64,000 nt of DNA, taken from Ostreococcus mediterraneus (taxonomy: Eukaryota > Chlorophyta > Mamiellophyceae > Mamiellales > Bathycoccaceae). Shown here in pieces: positions 20,216 through 31,600 of this stretch. The stretch lies in the NCBI GenBank assembly GCA_012295225.1, contig WMKK01000014.1, positions 248,001 to 312,000 on the forward strand, read 5' to 3'. The notes beneath the pieces are model-generated. The model saw only the letters and a list, made by a program, of their open reading frames with translations. It was not told the origin of the DNA and ran no database searches. Within the stretch, counting starts at the first letter, position 1. Every line of letters begins with the position of its first letter. The translations under genes and the position numbers were made by a program.

Positions 20216-23200
20216 TTAGTCCTCATCGGAATCTACATCACCGTACTCCCACATGCCTGAACGCGAGCGACGGGCGAATTCTTGGGCGTCACGGAGAGAT
20301 TGAACGAAATCGCTGGGGAGACGACGGCAGGCGCGCGCGTCGACGCGGGCAAAACCGGCGCGAAGAATGTCAACCGCGACGGATTCGGTGGAGTCTTTTT
20401 CTTGGAAAAGAGCCAAAGCGAAGGTGACTGGGGATTCTTCGTCCCATGGCTTGGTAGTGGGATACCGTTCACGCGCGTTGATGCGGGCGAAGAAAGCATT
20501 GTTGGCGATAGTTTGACCGATGAACGTCGCGGCTTGGAAGCCGTATTCGGAATCAACCGACGGCACCTTGAGACCAGAGAACGCGCAGAGGTTTGCCATG
20601 GGAGGGATCGCCCCAGCCGTGATGCTCGAGTCTCGTAATGGTCGCAAACGATTGAAGTCTAGGGATTCTTCATTGCCGAAATCGCAATAGAACACGGGCA
20701 CTGGCTTGTCGCCTACGCGCTTGCCAGTGACGATTGCTCGAGACCACTTGTCATCCCCGGTGAACTTGGCAGCCACCATATCGCCAACTTTCGGCTCAAA
20801 TACGCCATCCGCCGCTCTATTGGTGTCTTCATTATCATAGAGCTCGGCGAGCTTATCAGTGACGAATGAGACTTTGCTACCGTCGAGCTTTTGAACGAAA
20901 AATCGTCCACCGCCGAGAACCTCGGTGACGCCTACTTGAACAAACTCCGAGCTAATAGATGCCTCGGAATCTTCTTCTTCTGTGACTTGGACTACAGGCG
21001 GCGTCCAATCCTTCCATAGACCTGCCTTTGTTTCTTTTGCGGCCGCCTCGATTTCTGCTAAGGCTCTACCTCCTTGCACGCGGTCGACCGGGAACGCGGG
21101 ATGCAAGCTACCCAAACCCAATCGCAGCAACTCCTCTCCAAGATTGAAATGACCATGGTTCATGGTCAACGAACCGAGAAAAGTACCGTTCTTATCAACG
21201 GAGTCCACTTCGATCTCTACTTCTCGCTGAAGTACCTTTGCTCTGGTGAACGCGAGCGCTTGGTCGGCGTACGGCTCGTCGCGCTGCGGACATCGAACAC
21301 CCGCTAAACAAAAAGCAATCACGGCACCCTCTTTCGGAATGGACACTCGAAGTTTGTGACCGGTGGCAACGTACTCTACTAAGCCCGTACATTTACCTGC
21401 ACGTTGCAAAAAGGGCAAAAACGTCTTCGCCTTGTGCGCATTCATGCTAAAGTCATTGTGTCTATGAATTGGCGCGTCGCGATTCTTGCTGTGCACGCCC
21501 TTCTTGCTCTCGATACCTTTCTTCTCTGCCACGATGAGCTCGTCGTAATTTGACGCGCGCTCTTCTTCGCCACGGTGACGAATAGCAGTTGCGAGGCCAC
21601 GAATGAGTAACATCTCTGATACGTTGAGAGCTTCGCCTCCCTTTTTGCTTTGCAATTTCACAGTCGCAAATTGCAACAGTCGCTCGTTCGCGCCATCACC
21701 TATCTTGCGCGTGTAATCCATGCTTACTTCTACTGTTTGACCGATCAAACGCGAAATTAAGAAACTTCTCGACTCGACTGCCCAAGGCTCGTGTTGGGCG
21801 TTCTCGTTGCGCGAATGAGAAAATCTTGGGGCACGAATGGAGCTCAAGTTGATTCGACGCTCTGCATTATCCGATCCAGATATCGGCAGGACGGATACGC
21901 AATCCCCAGAAACAACTTCGATTACTTTCGCGGTAAAGTTTTTCAAATCCACAGCGTTGAGGGTGGACACAGGAGGAACATAGTTGTGCCAAAGTCGAAG
22001 TTTCTGATCCTTTGCCGCCTTTTCGGCTGCACGCAACTTCATAGCACCACCAATCAACGCCGCTGCGCTCGATTCGTGAACTTGCGCCAAACCATGACGA
22101 CATAAAGCTTCGCCGACATTGACAAAAGATGCGTCATTTACGTCTGCAGGCAAGATTGACACAACAAAATTATCACGGCGATCTAAACTTTCCAAAATGA
22201 CGCGCACGTCGCGGTGCATCAACGAAAGTTCCGTGAAGTTCTTAGCCTCTGTCGCAAACGGCTCAGGACCTTGCTCGGTGCCATCTTCGTTCTTTGCACC
22301 CTTTCGGCCCATAGATGGGACCTTGATGCCGCCGATAGACGCCGTGATGATTTGGCCGTGCACCATCCCGTCGCCTGTAAGCATCAACTTTACAGTCCCA
22401 CCATTCAGCACAAATTCCACCACCGCGGGCGTCGGTTTCATCTTTAACGTCGACAGCAACGTTTCGCCACTAATAGCCTGAACCGGTGGACGATTTGCCG
22501 CGGCGAGAACGCTTGGATCCTTGCTCCACATCCCGATGCCCTCCGCCTGCGCCGCTTGTTCCGCCGCTTCGAGCTCCTCGACGTTACTCGCCCGATCACT
22601 CCCACCCGATTTCACCTTACACAATCCCGCACGCACTTGTGAAAGACTCACGTTTTCCCCACTTTCCGTAAACACCACACCAAACTCGCGGTTGATCGAA
22701 TCCACCTTGTACTCAACGCGAAACGTCACCGTTTTCCCAATCAAAGTCCTACGTAACCGCTCGCGAGACTCGAACGCGAACACTTCATCCTTAGATTGAC
22801 CATCCCGTCGTCCCTACGAACCATCAATCAACACATCGTTAATACTTCATTCGCGAGCACCACACATCGCAAACGAAACCGACGAATAATCGTGTCGATT
22901 CTATTCGCTCGATCGATCGAGTTTGTTAAGCGACGCGACAGCATCACTTTCCACGCCCGACTCCACGCGCGCACGCGCGGTACACGCAAACACGCACACG
23001 CACACGCACCAATCGAGGCGCCACTAACGACGCGAGCGTGATTAACTTTTCCGGTGCGATCGCAATCTGCGCGGAAACGCACACAAACACGCGTCAGTAC
23101 TCGGAAACACAAGAACGAGATCGCGCGTAAGCGCTTCGTTTTCGTCGCGCGCACGCACCGGGTTCGCCGAAGGCGCGACGACGACGACTTGATCGCCCGA

Positions 23201-23242
23201 AGGCACGGCTTTGACGATGCCGCGCAGCCATCCGGTGGACAT
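20216..23242 (-). CDS. TSN: Tudor-SN / SND1 staphylococcal-nuclease-like protein, three exons
   Basis: Tudor-SN is an RNA-binding regulator of transcript stability and stress granules. I rebuilt three in-phase exons. Exon 1 (23159-23242) reads MSTGWLRGIVKAVPSGDQVV; its donor GTGCGTGC starts at 23158. Exon 2 (23010-23066) reads IAIAPEKLITLASLVAPRL. Exon 3 (20216-22813) starts GRRDGQSKDEVFAFESRERL. The joins restore the family sequence around '...ITLSSLIAPRLARR..DEPFA'. The introns are 92 and 196 bp. The product is about 912 residues, close to human SND1 (910), with four SN-like repeats, a Tudor domain near the C-terminus (KVGDMVAAKFTGDDKWSRA, VFYCDFGNEE) and a split fifth SN repeat. The large exon alone starts at a GTG and would miss the first nuclease-fold strands. 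Confidence 0.93.
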
Positions 23243-23535
23243 GACGCACGAGCGGGCGCGTGAAAATGAGGAATATTTGCAACGCGGAGCCAAGTTTTCT
23301 TTTACTTTTTTTCATCTCGCGCGTCGTCTCGCGCGCATTTGATTCGACGCTTTCGAGTCGTGTACGCGCGTGAATCGCGAGAGATCGCGACCACAGCGCA
23401 TGGGTTGGTGCTATTCGCGCTTGAGGATTTTGAAATAGTGATATCGATTGATTTCAAAAGAAATGTCTTCGTTCTATCGTCTACGCGTCTGCGTCGATTG
23501 ATCGACATAGACATCTGGTTCTCTCTCGACGCGGT
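23243..23535. other. Intergenic, no gene seen
   Basis: This stretch is the 5' region of Tudor-SN and the 3' region of the ARID-Tudor-SAM gene, both minus-strand. The short ORFs through it have no recognisable composition. Plus-strand codons from 23339 read somewhat hydrophobic but run straight into the antisense of the ARID gene, so I do not call them. Confidence 0.4.
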
Positions 23536-25161
23536 TTACGTTCCCGTACGTGCGTATTTTTCCTGGCGTTTTCGACGCTTGCCAATGGCGGTGAACATGG
23601 TGGGTCGGATTTCAGCTTCGACTTGCATGTTTTCGAGATCGGTCATGGTGATGTAACCGAGAGAGACGCGAGAGACGCCGTACGCGGCAAAGGCGCCGGC
23701 GTAGTGTCCCCAACCGTGCGTATCGAGCCAGCGCAACACGCCCTTGTCGCCTGCATACGACGTGTTTACCGCCTTATTTAGTGCGATTCGTCGCTGGTCG
23801 CCGAGCGTAGGTCCAGTGGTGAGATCTTCGTTCGGTTTCGCTGCGTTGGTGGCGCCTTGCGCGGCGTTTGCGGCGCCACCTGTCGCGACATCCTCGCCTT
23901 CGCCGTCGCGAGCCCGCTTCACCTTGAACACCAACTTACTCGAGCCATCGGGATTGAGTGATTGCGACGACGTTGATGCGAGCTTTGCAGCACGTTCGGC
24001 GCGTAAACGCTCGTTTTCTTCCTTCACTTGCGCCTCAGTGGGGACATTCGCATCAGTCGGCCACGGCTTGTCGTAATCATCGGCGTCTTGAATGTCTTCG
24101 TCGCTCTCCTCGTCCGCCTCGTACGTGCCATCCACGACTGCTTTGTGTAAATCTTCTTTCGTGACCAAGTCACGCATTGGATCTCCTTCCGGAAACGCGC
24201 GCTCAATCATACTTTTCATAATATCTACCGCTTTTATCGCCGACCGACGCACGCCCATCATGTATCCGAGACGGTACGTCTCGCGCGCCTCGTACGGATC
24301 CGCCCCAAGTTCGAACAACCCACGCGCCGCCTCTCGGCGGTTCATGGCTTCTAAAACTTCATCCATAGATATTGCTTGTCGATGCGTCTCGCTCTCGTGT
24401 CCACCCTGGTACTCCAACGCAAGCTGACCGGGCATAGCCGCCCCGGCGCGTCTCGAGCTCGGCCTCGGCACGTACACCAACCCATCCTCGTCGTTATCCA
24501 AACACTCACAAATCTCATTCGCCAAGTTCAAAACCTCCTCATCGCCGTCATCGTAGTCTACTTTACTGTATACCACGCCCTCAGCGCTCGTTTCCTGCAT
24601 GACAACCATGCCAGAGTACCACTCGCCGTCGCTCGGCCAATACACCCGCACGCGGTTGCCAATGGAAAAGTTAAAGTTGCCCCCTCTCGGCGGCAACCCA
24701 CGCGGCGGACGCCCGACGCGTCCCGCACCACCGCGCGCGCGCGGTCCCCCCATACCACCCTCTCGTCGTTTTCGCCCAGAACCCTCACCAGTGCGTCGAC
24801 GTTTGTCGCCCCCGACGCCCGCCATGCGCACCCGCGCCGTCTGCGCGCCTCGCGGCACCTCCCCCGTCGGCGCCTTGCCCGTCTTGTTCACGTCTTCTGG
24901 ATGCGCGATTTCATAGCTCAGCAAATACTTGCGGTAGCTCTGAATCAAATCATGCCCAACTGACGTGCAGCGGTGAGTGGAGGTGTAATTCGCCATGCCC
25001 ATGAAGATTTCTTTACTCCACGACCACGGCACCTTGGCCGCGCTGCCATTGTGTTCGACTGGAAATCCGCCGCGCGCGCACACGTTGTGATACAAACCAA
25101 ACAAGTCGAGTTTGAACCCATTCACCGTACGTTGCGGAAAACATTCTAAACCTATACTCAT
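23536..25161 (-). CDS. ARID-Tudor-SAM domain chromatin protein
   Basis: Counted from the longest frame (codon 1 at 25218), residues ~20-107 match the ARID DNA-binding fold: VNGFKLDLFGLYHNVCARGGF, a W/S-rich middle and SYRKYLLSYE, where the family has 'LDLF.LY..V..RGG...Y...L..YE'. Residues ~186-236 are a Tudor/Agenet-like module (GNRVRVYWPSDGEWYSGMV, DYDDGDEEVLNL) as in PDS5-type chromatin readers. The last ~60 residues (GVLRWLDTHGWGHYAGAFAAYGV, MTDLENMQVEAEIRPTMF) look like a SAM oligomerisation domain. Between them lie RG-rich and acidic stretches. A nuclear transcription or chromatin role is likely. Codon 20 (25161, MSIGLECFPQRTVNG) is chosen because the preceding residues look like untranslated leader. 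Confidence 0.75.
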   Translation of the reverse strand: MSIGLECFPQRTVNGFKLDLFGLYHNVCARGGFPVEHNGSAAKVPWSWSKEIFMGMANYTSTHRCTSVGHDLIQSYRKYLLSYEIAHPEDVNKTGKAPTGEVPRGAQTARVRMAGVGGDKRRRTGEGSGRKRREGGMGGPRARGGAGRVGRPPRGLPPRGGNFNFSIGNRVRVYWPSDGEWYSGMVVMQETSAEGVVYSKVDYDDGDEEVLNLANEICECLDNDEDGLVYVPRPSSRRAGAAMPGQLALEYQGGHESETHRQAISMDEVLEAMNRREAARGLFELGADPYEARETYRLGYMMGVRRSAIKAVDIMKSMIERAFPEGDPMRDLVTKEDLHKAVVDGTYEADEESDEDIQDADDYDKPWPTDANVPTEAQVKEENERLRAERAAKLASTSSQSLNPDGSSKLVFKVKRARDGEGEDVATGGAANAAQGATNAAKPNEDLTTGPTLGDQRRIALNKAVNTSYAGDKGVLRWLDTHGWGHYAGAFAAYGVSRVSLGYITMTDLENMQVEAEIRPTMFTAIGKRRKRQEKYARTGT

Positions 25162-25379
25162 GCGTGCGCGTGTGCGCGTACCATCGTCAGTGACGTGAAC
25201 GACGCACAAAAAAATCATCGCGTACGTCTCGGCGCGACGCGGCGGTCAGACGAGAGACGGTATCGAACGCGCGCGCGCGTCTTAAAAATCATCCCACATC
25301 TTTCGCGCACGTCATCCGCACCATCGCGCATACGCACCTATACCCTCTGGAACTTCCTTCGCCACCGCTTCATCGTGTC

Positions 25380-25599
25380 TTAAATGCGATATCTGTGCCA
25401 TGCCAAAGCAAACGCGATGAAAGCCACAGAGGTTAATACCTCGGCGTTGAATCCGCGATCGCGCCACGCAAACTTAATATCACCAATCACGCGCACACAT
25501 CGCGCGTTCGAGGGCGTCACGCACCAGATCTCGCAAAAACTCCTCTTCGCTCACGTCCGCGAGCGGTTTCCTCGCCACGTGCGCGACGGCGTCTGTCAT
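25380..25599 (-). CDS. Small two-exon single-pass membrane protein (55 residues)
   Basis: This gene is too short and too spliced to show as a long frame. Exon 1 (25525-25599) starts MTDAVAHVARKPLADVSEEE and ends at CTG|GTGCGT. The intron (25473-25524) is 52 bp, a typical size here, and ends ATTAAG. Exon 2 (25380-25472) encodes FAWRDRGFNAEVLTSVAFI and ends with a short hydrophobic stretch and AWHRYRI before TAA. The join is in phase 0. The product is an acidic N-terminal helix followed by one membrane segment and a basic tail, the form of small mitochondrial or ER assembly factors. I do not recognise the family. The coherent amino-acid composition and clean splice sites support it; expression is unproven. 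Confidence 0.5.
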
Positions 25600-26062
25600 T
25601 TTATTCGCGCTATGTCGCGACGCGGAATCGCACCCTCGCGTCGCGGCGCGTTTGAACGCGACTTAATACCGCGCGTGACGCGCGTCGTGGGGCGTTTCGG
25701 CGCGATCAAACGCGCGCGACGCGGAAGAAATGTCTTTGATTGGCTTTTGCCGATGCGTCGTGCGCGAGCGAACGGGCGACGCGCGCGCAGATGTCGCGTA
25801 TGTCGCGCCGCGATGCGACAATCGTCTCGCGCGGGCGCGGGTGGACGGGGCCATGCGGCCAAAATCCCTAAACCCTTGTTTTACATACAACATATACGCA
25901 AACATTTATCATTTTACATAACGTATCTCGTCACTCTACATGAGCCATTGAATGATTACACTACGACCGGAATGACCCCATAATGCCGATCATGGACACC
26001 CCCACGCACACGGCACGAATTTCGTAAGTATATAGGACTTGTGGTGGTTATGTATTGTTACA

Positions 26063-26074
26063 TGCCACGTGGCA
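26063..26074. promoter_or_regulatory. Palindromic G-box TGCCACGTGGCA
   Basis: A perfect 12-bp palindrome centred on CACGTG, the core bound by plant bZIP and bHLH factors. It lies about 250 bp before the ATG of a bZIP gene, which makes self-regulation an obvious guess. Confidence 0.6.
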
Positions 26075-26089
26075 CATTTCTCGCACGAT

Positions 26090-26096
26090 GATTGGT
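26090..26096 (-). promoter_or_regulatory. Inverted CCAAT box
   Basis: The plus strand reads GATTGGTCG around 26089-26097, i.e. CCAAT on the minus strand, the NF-Y consensus. It lies 16 bp beyond the G-box and upstream of the bZIP start. Confidence 0.4.
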
Positions 26097-26325
26097 CGAG
26101 TGGCGTCAGCGCCGCGCCGAGGCACGTCGCGCGCTGCGGTTTCGGCGTCATTCGCGCGCGCGCGGACGACGAACGCGCGCGGAGGACGACAAAACACGCG
26201 TTCGGTGTCATTATTGCCGTCGAGCGCGCGATCGAGCGCGACGTGACGAGCGCTTGAGGTCGATTCATTCCGAGCACACCCAGAGGCGTGTGGTGCCGCG
26301 GGCGCTTTTGGGGTTTGTTGGCGCC

Positions 26326-27113
26326 ATGACGTCGACGTCGGGCGCACCACAGAGCCGGGCGAAGCGCCTGGCGGCGAATCGCGAGGCGTCTGCGGCGTCA
26401 CGCGCGCGTAAACGCGAGATTGAGCGCGAGATGCGAGCAAAGTGTGCGTATTTGGAGATGCATTTGGAGCACGCGCGCGCGCACGCGCAGACGTTGGCGC
26501 TCGAGAATGCGCAGTTGAAGGATGCGTTGTTGGAAATGACGTGTGGGGTGAAGCCTGCGATAAAATATGCGGCGATGCCGGTGATGGCGGGGAAGGTTGC
26601 CATACCTGCGGATCCACGGGTGTGGGATTTGGACGCGTGGCGGAAGACAAAAGAAGACGTCGAGAAAGGAGAGAAGAAGAAACGCGGCGAAACGCCATCG
26701 GATTCGGATGAAGACGCGTCTATGGGGTGTGTTTTAGGAAACTTGGATTTTGACTTGACTCCGGAATCGTTTGCGGACACTTATACTGAGTTTGTATCGG
26801 GTCGGACTAGGCGCTCGCGCGGCGCGGAGGCGACTGGATTTTGCGAAGACGGCTTTAACTGCCGACGACGCGATTTCACACGTTTCCCCGCGCACAAAAA
26901 CGCATGCGAGCCACGCGCCGACATATATAACGAAACAAATGATATGCTTCTTGCGAACGAGAACGAGAGAATAGCGAAGAACCCGAGAATGACGCTGAAA
27001 CACACGACATTGGCGACTTTGATGAAATGTTTGGCGACGCCGCCGTCGAACTCGACGAGTTTAGTCAATTTCTTCTCGAATGCTGCGTCGACGACGCAGT
27101 TCCGTGTTGTTGA
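26326..27113 (+). CDS. bZIP transcription factor
   Basis: The protein starts MTSTSGAPQSRAKRLAANRE. The basic region has the bZIP signature N-x7-R (N18 to R26, NREASAASR) and runs into a zipper at ~35-72 (MHLEHARAHAQTLALENAQL). The long frame continues to 27504, but beyond codon ~156 it turns Arg-rich and runs over the antisense of the MYB gene, so it is not credible there. An acidic, protein-like frame (ENDAETHDIGDFDEMFGDAA, then DEFSQFLLECC) is open to a TGA at 27111-27113. A splice from TTT|GTATCG (26794) to GAGAG|AAT (26970) would join in phase, giving ~203 residues. The N-terminal half is secure; the 3' exon is inference from composition. Other splice choices exist. Confidence 0.68.
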
Positions 27114-27156
27114 TCATCATGATTTTGTAATTACACCGCTACAACGTATACGTCAA

Positions 27157-28344
27157 TCATCCTTGCTTCGCCTGCGTCGTTTCATTCAGCGCAACGGTGT
27201 ACAAGAAGGACAATTTGTCCCCGTCGTCGGCATCCGTAGACGTCGACGCCATCCCGCGCGCGCGCTGCGGTGGTGTCGGTACGCCAATCGCTATCGCCGC
27301 ATGCCCGGCGCTATGTATCATAGATCGTCCACCTCCAACATCATACTCCGCAGCTTTACTCGACGTCGCGTCCGAATCACGTCTACGCTTGGTCAAGCGT
27401 TCATCGAATCGCGGAATCGCCGCCTCCGCGCCCGCGATTGGCCACGATGTCGTCGGATCAATCGCCTTGGACGTCGTCGGCGCAAATCGCTGAACCGCTG
27501 CTAATAACGGCGCATGTTGCATCGGATACGGATCGAGAGACCCCGCCGCGGCAGCGCGCGCACTTTCTTCCAAAATTTTATGAAACGGTTGCGCGTCTGG
27601 CGTCGGCGGACTCGCGCTCATCACGCGAGACGACCGCGGTTGATTCCCCGCCAGTCTCCGCTCCACCATCGACGCTGGTTCGTCATCCAAGTCTACGTCA
27701 TGATTTTCATTCCCACCGCGAGCCACGGAGCCGTCAATCTGGAACCATCTCGCGCGACATTGCTGCGCCGTGCGTCCCGGCACCGACTCGCAAATCCTCG
27801 ACCACTTTGGCCCGAGTTCGGCGTACAACGCGCGCAACGCCGCGTCCTCGCGCGCATCCCACGCGCCGCGCGTCACATTCGGGTCTAAATGACGTCGCCA
27901 GCGTCCCATGCATTGTTGATCGGTGCGTCCACCCATGCGTCGCGCGATTTCCGCCCAGCGATGGCCGTATTGTTCTTGTAAACGTTTGAGCTACGCGCAC
28001 GAAACGAGACGCGTGAGTATCCCAACAAGAAAAAATACACGCGAACGCTATCGTACACGCGCGCACCGTCGCAAATACGAGAACGTACACCACATCAACA
28101 TCACGCGGACGCGGCACCGCGCACGCATACTTACCTTGGCGTCCTCCTCCGCGCTCCACCGCTCGCGTCGAATATCTGGGTTGACTTTATGCCTCCACCG
28201 CTGCGCGCACTGCTGCCCCGAACGCGTGCCCATCACCTTGGCGATGTCGCTCCATCGATTGCCATGCGTACGATTGAGGCGTAGGAGCTGTTCGTCTTCT
28301 TCCGCGGTCCACGGGGCGGTTTCGCGTGAGCTGTCCCGGGGCAT
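27157..28344 (-). CDS. R1R2R3-type MYB transcription factor, two exons
   Basis: Exon 1 (28135-28344) starts MPRDSSRETAPWTAEEDEQL and ends GCCAAG|GTAAGT. A 144-bp intron follows, and exon 2 (27157-27990) resumes after GCGTAG with LKRLQEQYGHRWAEIARRMG. The join is in phase and completes the second MYB repeat. Three repeats are visible: APWTAEEDEQL...WSDIAKVMG...RWRHKVNP, RRERWSAEEDAKLK...RWRRHLDP, and TRGAWDAREDAALR...WSRICESVP...RWFQI. Three-repeat MYBs of plants and animals bind MSA/MYB sites of G2/M genes. The remaining ~180 residues are low-complexity. The product is ~347 residues. The frame extends upstream to 28641, but the ATG at 28344 sits directly before R1 and is preferred. Its stop lies 43 bp from the proposed bZIP stop, tail to tail. 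Confidence 0.88.
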
Positions 28345-28653
28345 GATTCGATCGATCGCGTGCGCTGCAAAACGCCGCTTCGTATTTCCGCGTCGTCGGC
28401 GTCGTTCGTCGTCGTCGGCGGCGGCGTTGGCGTTCGCGACGGTCGCGGCGCGGGTGGTGATGTGCGCGGTGGTGCTTTTACGGCGCTCCGTCGCCGTCGC
28501 GAACGCGGCGCGGGCGCGCGGGCGGGCGTGTGCGGCGTGTGTACGACGTTGACTGAGGAAAACGCAGCGTTGACTTTTTATTTTCAGTCGGAGGGCGGGC
28601 GCGGATGTGGTGGTGGTACAGATGGTTGATTCGCTTTGCAAGGGAATAGATGA

Positions 28654-31600
28654 CTAGTGCGCGTTGAATGCGTCGAGGGATAGAATGAGGTCACGCGCGA
28701 GCGCGCCGTCGGTGACGGTGGCGGCGAGCTGACGGAGGATGGGGGCGAGGTCGAGGAGGGTGGTGATTTCGCTTGGGGGCGTGGAGGCGCCGATGCTCAT
28801 GGTGTTTCTCGCGCGACGGAGAAGTGTGGCAGCGATCCCGAGCGCGGGCTCCACGAATGGACCGACGTTGTTTTGATGCGTGTACGAGAGCACGGCGGCG
28901 ACTTTCTCTGGGGCTTTGTAGTCCCAGAGCGTGCGCGTGCTCAACGCCGTCGACCGAGCAAGCGTGAGACACAATCGAACGTTGTGCACGTTGTTATTGG
29001 TGTGATCAAGAGACAAAAACTCGAAGAACTGCGGCGCTAAACCAAGTGCAATGACTTCTCGGCATAACGCTGGTTCGATTTCGAGGGTTCCGCTCAAGAG
29101 CTTCAACGCGTACAACGGAATTGGATCTTCACTTTCAATCAAACTTGGGCACATGGGCAACAAGTCCTCCATGATGAGTGCATCAAGACGATGAGCGACA
29201 ACCTCGCGGCGTAATCCACGCTCGACTGCAATGTCCAAATCTAGACGCAATGGTAGCAGGATGTCACAAATGAGCTTGAGTGCCAAAAAGCGTGTGTCGG
29301 CGCTCGTGCTGCTCGCCAACAAATCACACAATGCTGGTAAGAAGTGCACAGTGACGGCATCGACATTCAATAAAACCTCATCAGCGTATTGCGAACACGT
29401 TTCCAACAATGACAAAACACCGACACGAAGCTCATCGCGACCAGGGAAGTAATCTTCAGTCTCCGCAGCGTTCAGGTAACGTGCAACGTCGGCAAGAAAT
29501 CGGTCATCAAGCACCTTTGGTCTCATTGTAGATGATCCCAATAGATGCACCAACACCGGGAACAACTTAAGCGCTGCTCCTGCATTCTCGTGATTCGCTT
29601 CTCCTTCTTTGCTCGCCATCAATCGTTCGACTTCTCCCAGGATGCCTCCATTGACGCGCGGCACAAGTGAAACAACGGTGATGACAAATGCGTCGTAACT
29701 TTCAGCCAAGTACTTATCCATATCCGTCGGTCGACGATCAATCATGGCTAGTACGCGCGCACCGCATGCAGCTAATAACCATTTCGGGTGCAGCCGGATG
29801 AGTAGAGCCATGCTTAGCAAAGCTTTCGCCTTAATCACGGTTGTTTGGCTTCGCTCAAACAACGACGTGAGCACTGGCAGTAATGTCTGCTCCTCCATCG
29901 TCGTGGCTATAGACCGTGATTCTTCGTGAATCAAAGCATAATTTAGAATGTTCAAACCAGATTGCTGTACCTTAGCTTCCGTGTCTCGAAGCATACCGAT
30001 CAAGCCATCTCTCGCGTTGACGTTGTCCACTTCGCCAACGAGCGGATGAAGAATATTGGCGTTGCATCTAATACTTCGCGACAATGCACTCGCTGCAGTA
30101 CCTCTAATTTGATCGCCACTTTCCTTCTTCAAAACAATTGCAAAAAGTAAAATTGCCGTTCGACATTCGGTGAATGCGTCACTCCAAGACGCGCCTTCGT
30201 GCGAAACAATGTTTTCAATCGTCTTGCACGCATAGTGTTTTGTGATTTCATCTTCTTCATACTTGAGCGTGCGAATGAAGACTTCAATGACGCTATCGGT
30301 GACGCCCCAAACTTCAGCCGCATCTGGTCGCTGCTGCGTAGCGACGTAGAACAACAATTCTCCAAGCGTGGCCATAGCGCGTCGCCTGACGCGTTCATTT
30401 GTGTCACTCATCGTGTCCGCCAACACCTTGACCGCTTCACTCTTGGCTAATTCATCGCCGATGTGCGTCGCATGTCGCATGAGCAAGCCCATGATGCTGC
30501 AAAGTCGAATTCTCAACGATGGCGCTTTACTGCTCCCAAGCACGCGCACAAACATTGACATTAAGGATGAGTTCACCAAGACATTGGCGCTCGATGTGTC
30601 GGAACAGAGCGTCTCAAAATACGCCAACGTGTTCACCTTCTCCTGAATTGGAGAGGGATGAGCAACAGAGCGATAGACTCGAGTTAAAAATGCTTCCAGT
30701 TCTGTCTGTGAAGTGGCGAGCATTTCGCTCACGCTTATTGCTTTGAACGGCAGCGTGTCTGGGTCGTGCGGCGCCTCTTGCACGACTTCAATGCGTCTAT
30801 TCAAAATGATCGGACGCACAATCAAATCTGAAGAGTGCGTGCACAACTTCTCAAATCTACTGTAATCGATGCTTTTGATAACTTCCTTTCTCGCCGCCGA
30901 TGACGAAATCACCGTAGGTCGCCGACTTTCTGGTCTCCCAACAAGCGCAGGAGTTTCCGCTGAGCGCAACGACGATGACACATCGTCGCCAAAGTCTTCA
31001 TCTGCCGTCTGCGCCGAACGTGACATCGACGTCGTCGCCACCGGAGATCGTGAATCGACTAGCATAGCATCTGCCGCAGGCGGTGTCAACACTACACGCG
31101 TATCGTCAGCTGTATGCTCCTCGTCTGCGTCCTCAAAAGACTCTGCTGGTTCAGTGAAATTCTCCGCTCGATTCTCGTCCCCAAATGATTCTCCACCACG
31201 ACGTCTCGGTGGCGTTTTCGGCGCGGTTGGAATTATAGTTTCTCCTAAAACTTCCATATCGTCCTCCTCGTCATCCCCGGTGGGTGTGGCAAAGTTCAAC
31301 TCTGCGTCAGGATTCTCCAACTCGACATCCTCTGGCGCGTTTGCTTGCGCGTTCTCTTTACCTTCAGGCGTGGCGCCATGCGGGCCGTACGTTCCGGCTT
31401 CTTCGCGCTCCAAGTTTGAACGAGCAATCCTAGACAACCGCAAAACATTCACGCTGTCGCGCAAACTTTGAGTCAACGAAGGCATGAAGGACTTGCGAAG
31501 ATCTGCCGCGCCGGCGGAACCAGAATCGCGCACGCTCCCCAACATCTTCAATCGCGCTGCGAGATCCTCGCTCTTTAGCTTCGCCGCCAAAGCGTCAAAC

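Larger units (their letters stand above)
25600..26325. promoter_or_regulatory. Divergent intergenic region upstream of the bZIP gene
   Basis: About 725 bp between the small membrane-protein gene (minus) and the bZIP gene (plus), unusually long for this genome. The left half (25600-25860) is very CpG-rich. The right half turns A/T-rich around 25870-26060 and then carries a palindromic G-box and a CCAAT box (listed separately). I see no coding frame of protein-like composition. Confidence 0.5.

Noticed and set aside
25384-25983. 199-codon plus-strand frame
   Set aside because: Arg/His-rich and without domain-like text. The opposite strand holds a coherent spliced micro-gene with consensus intron ends over the same bases.
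26794-27504. Long C-terminal extension of the bZIP frame
   Set aside because: It becomes Arg-rich and runs through the antisense of the MYB exon; an acidic alternative frame ending at 27113 fits better.
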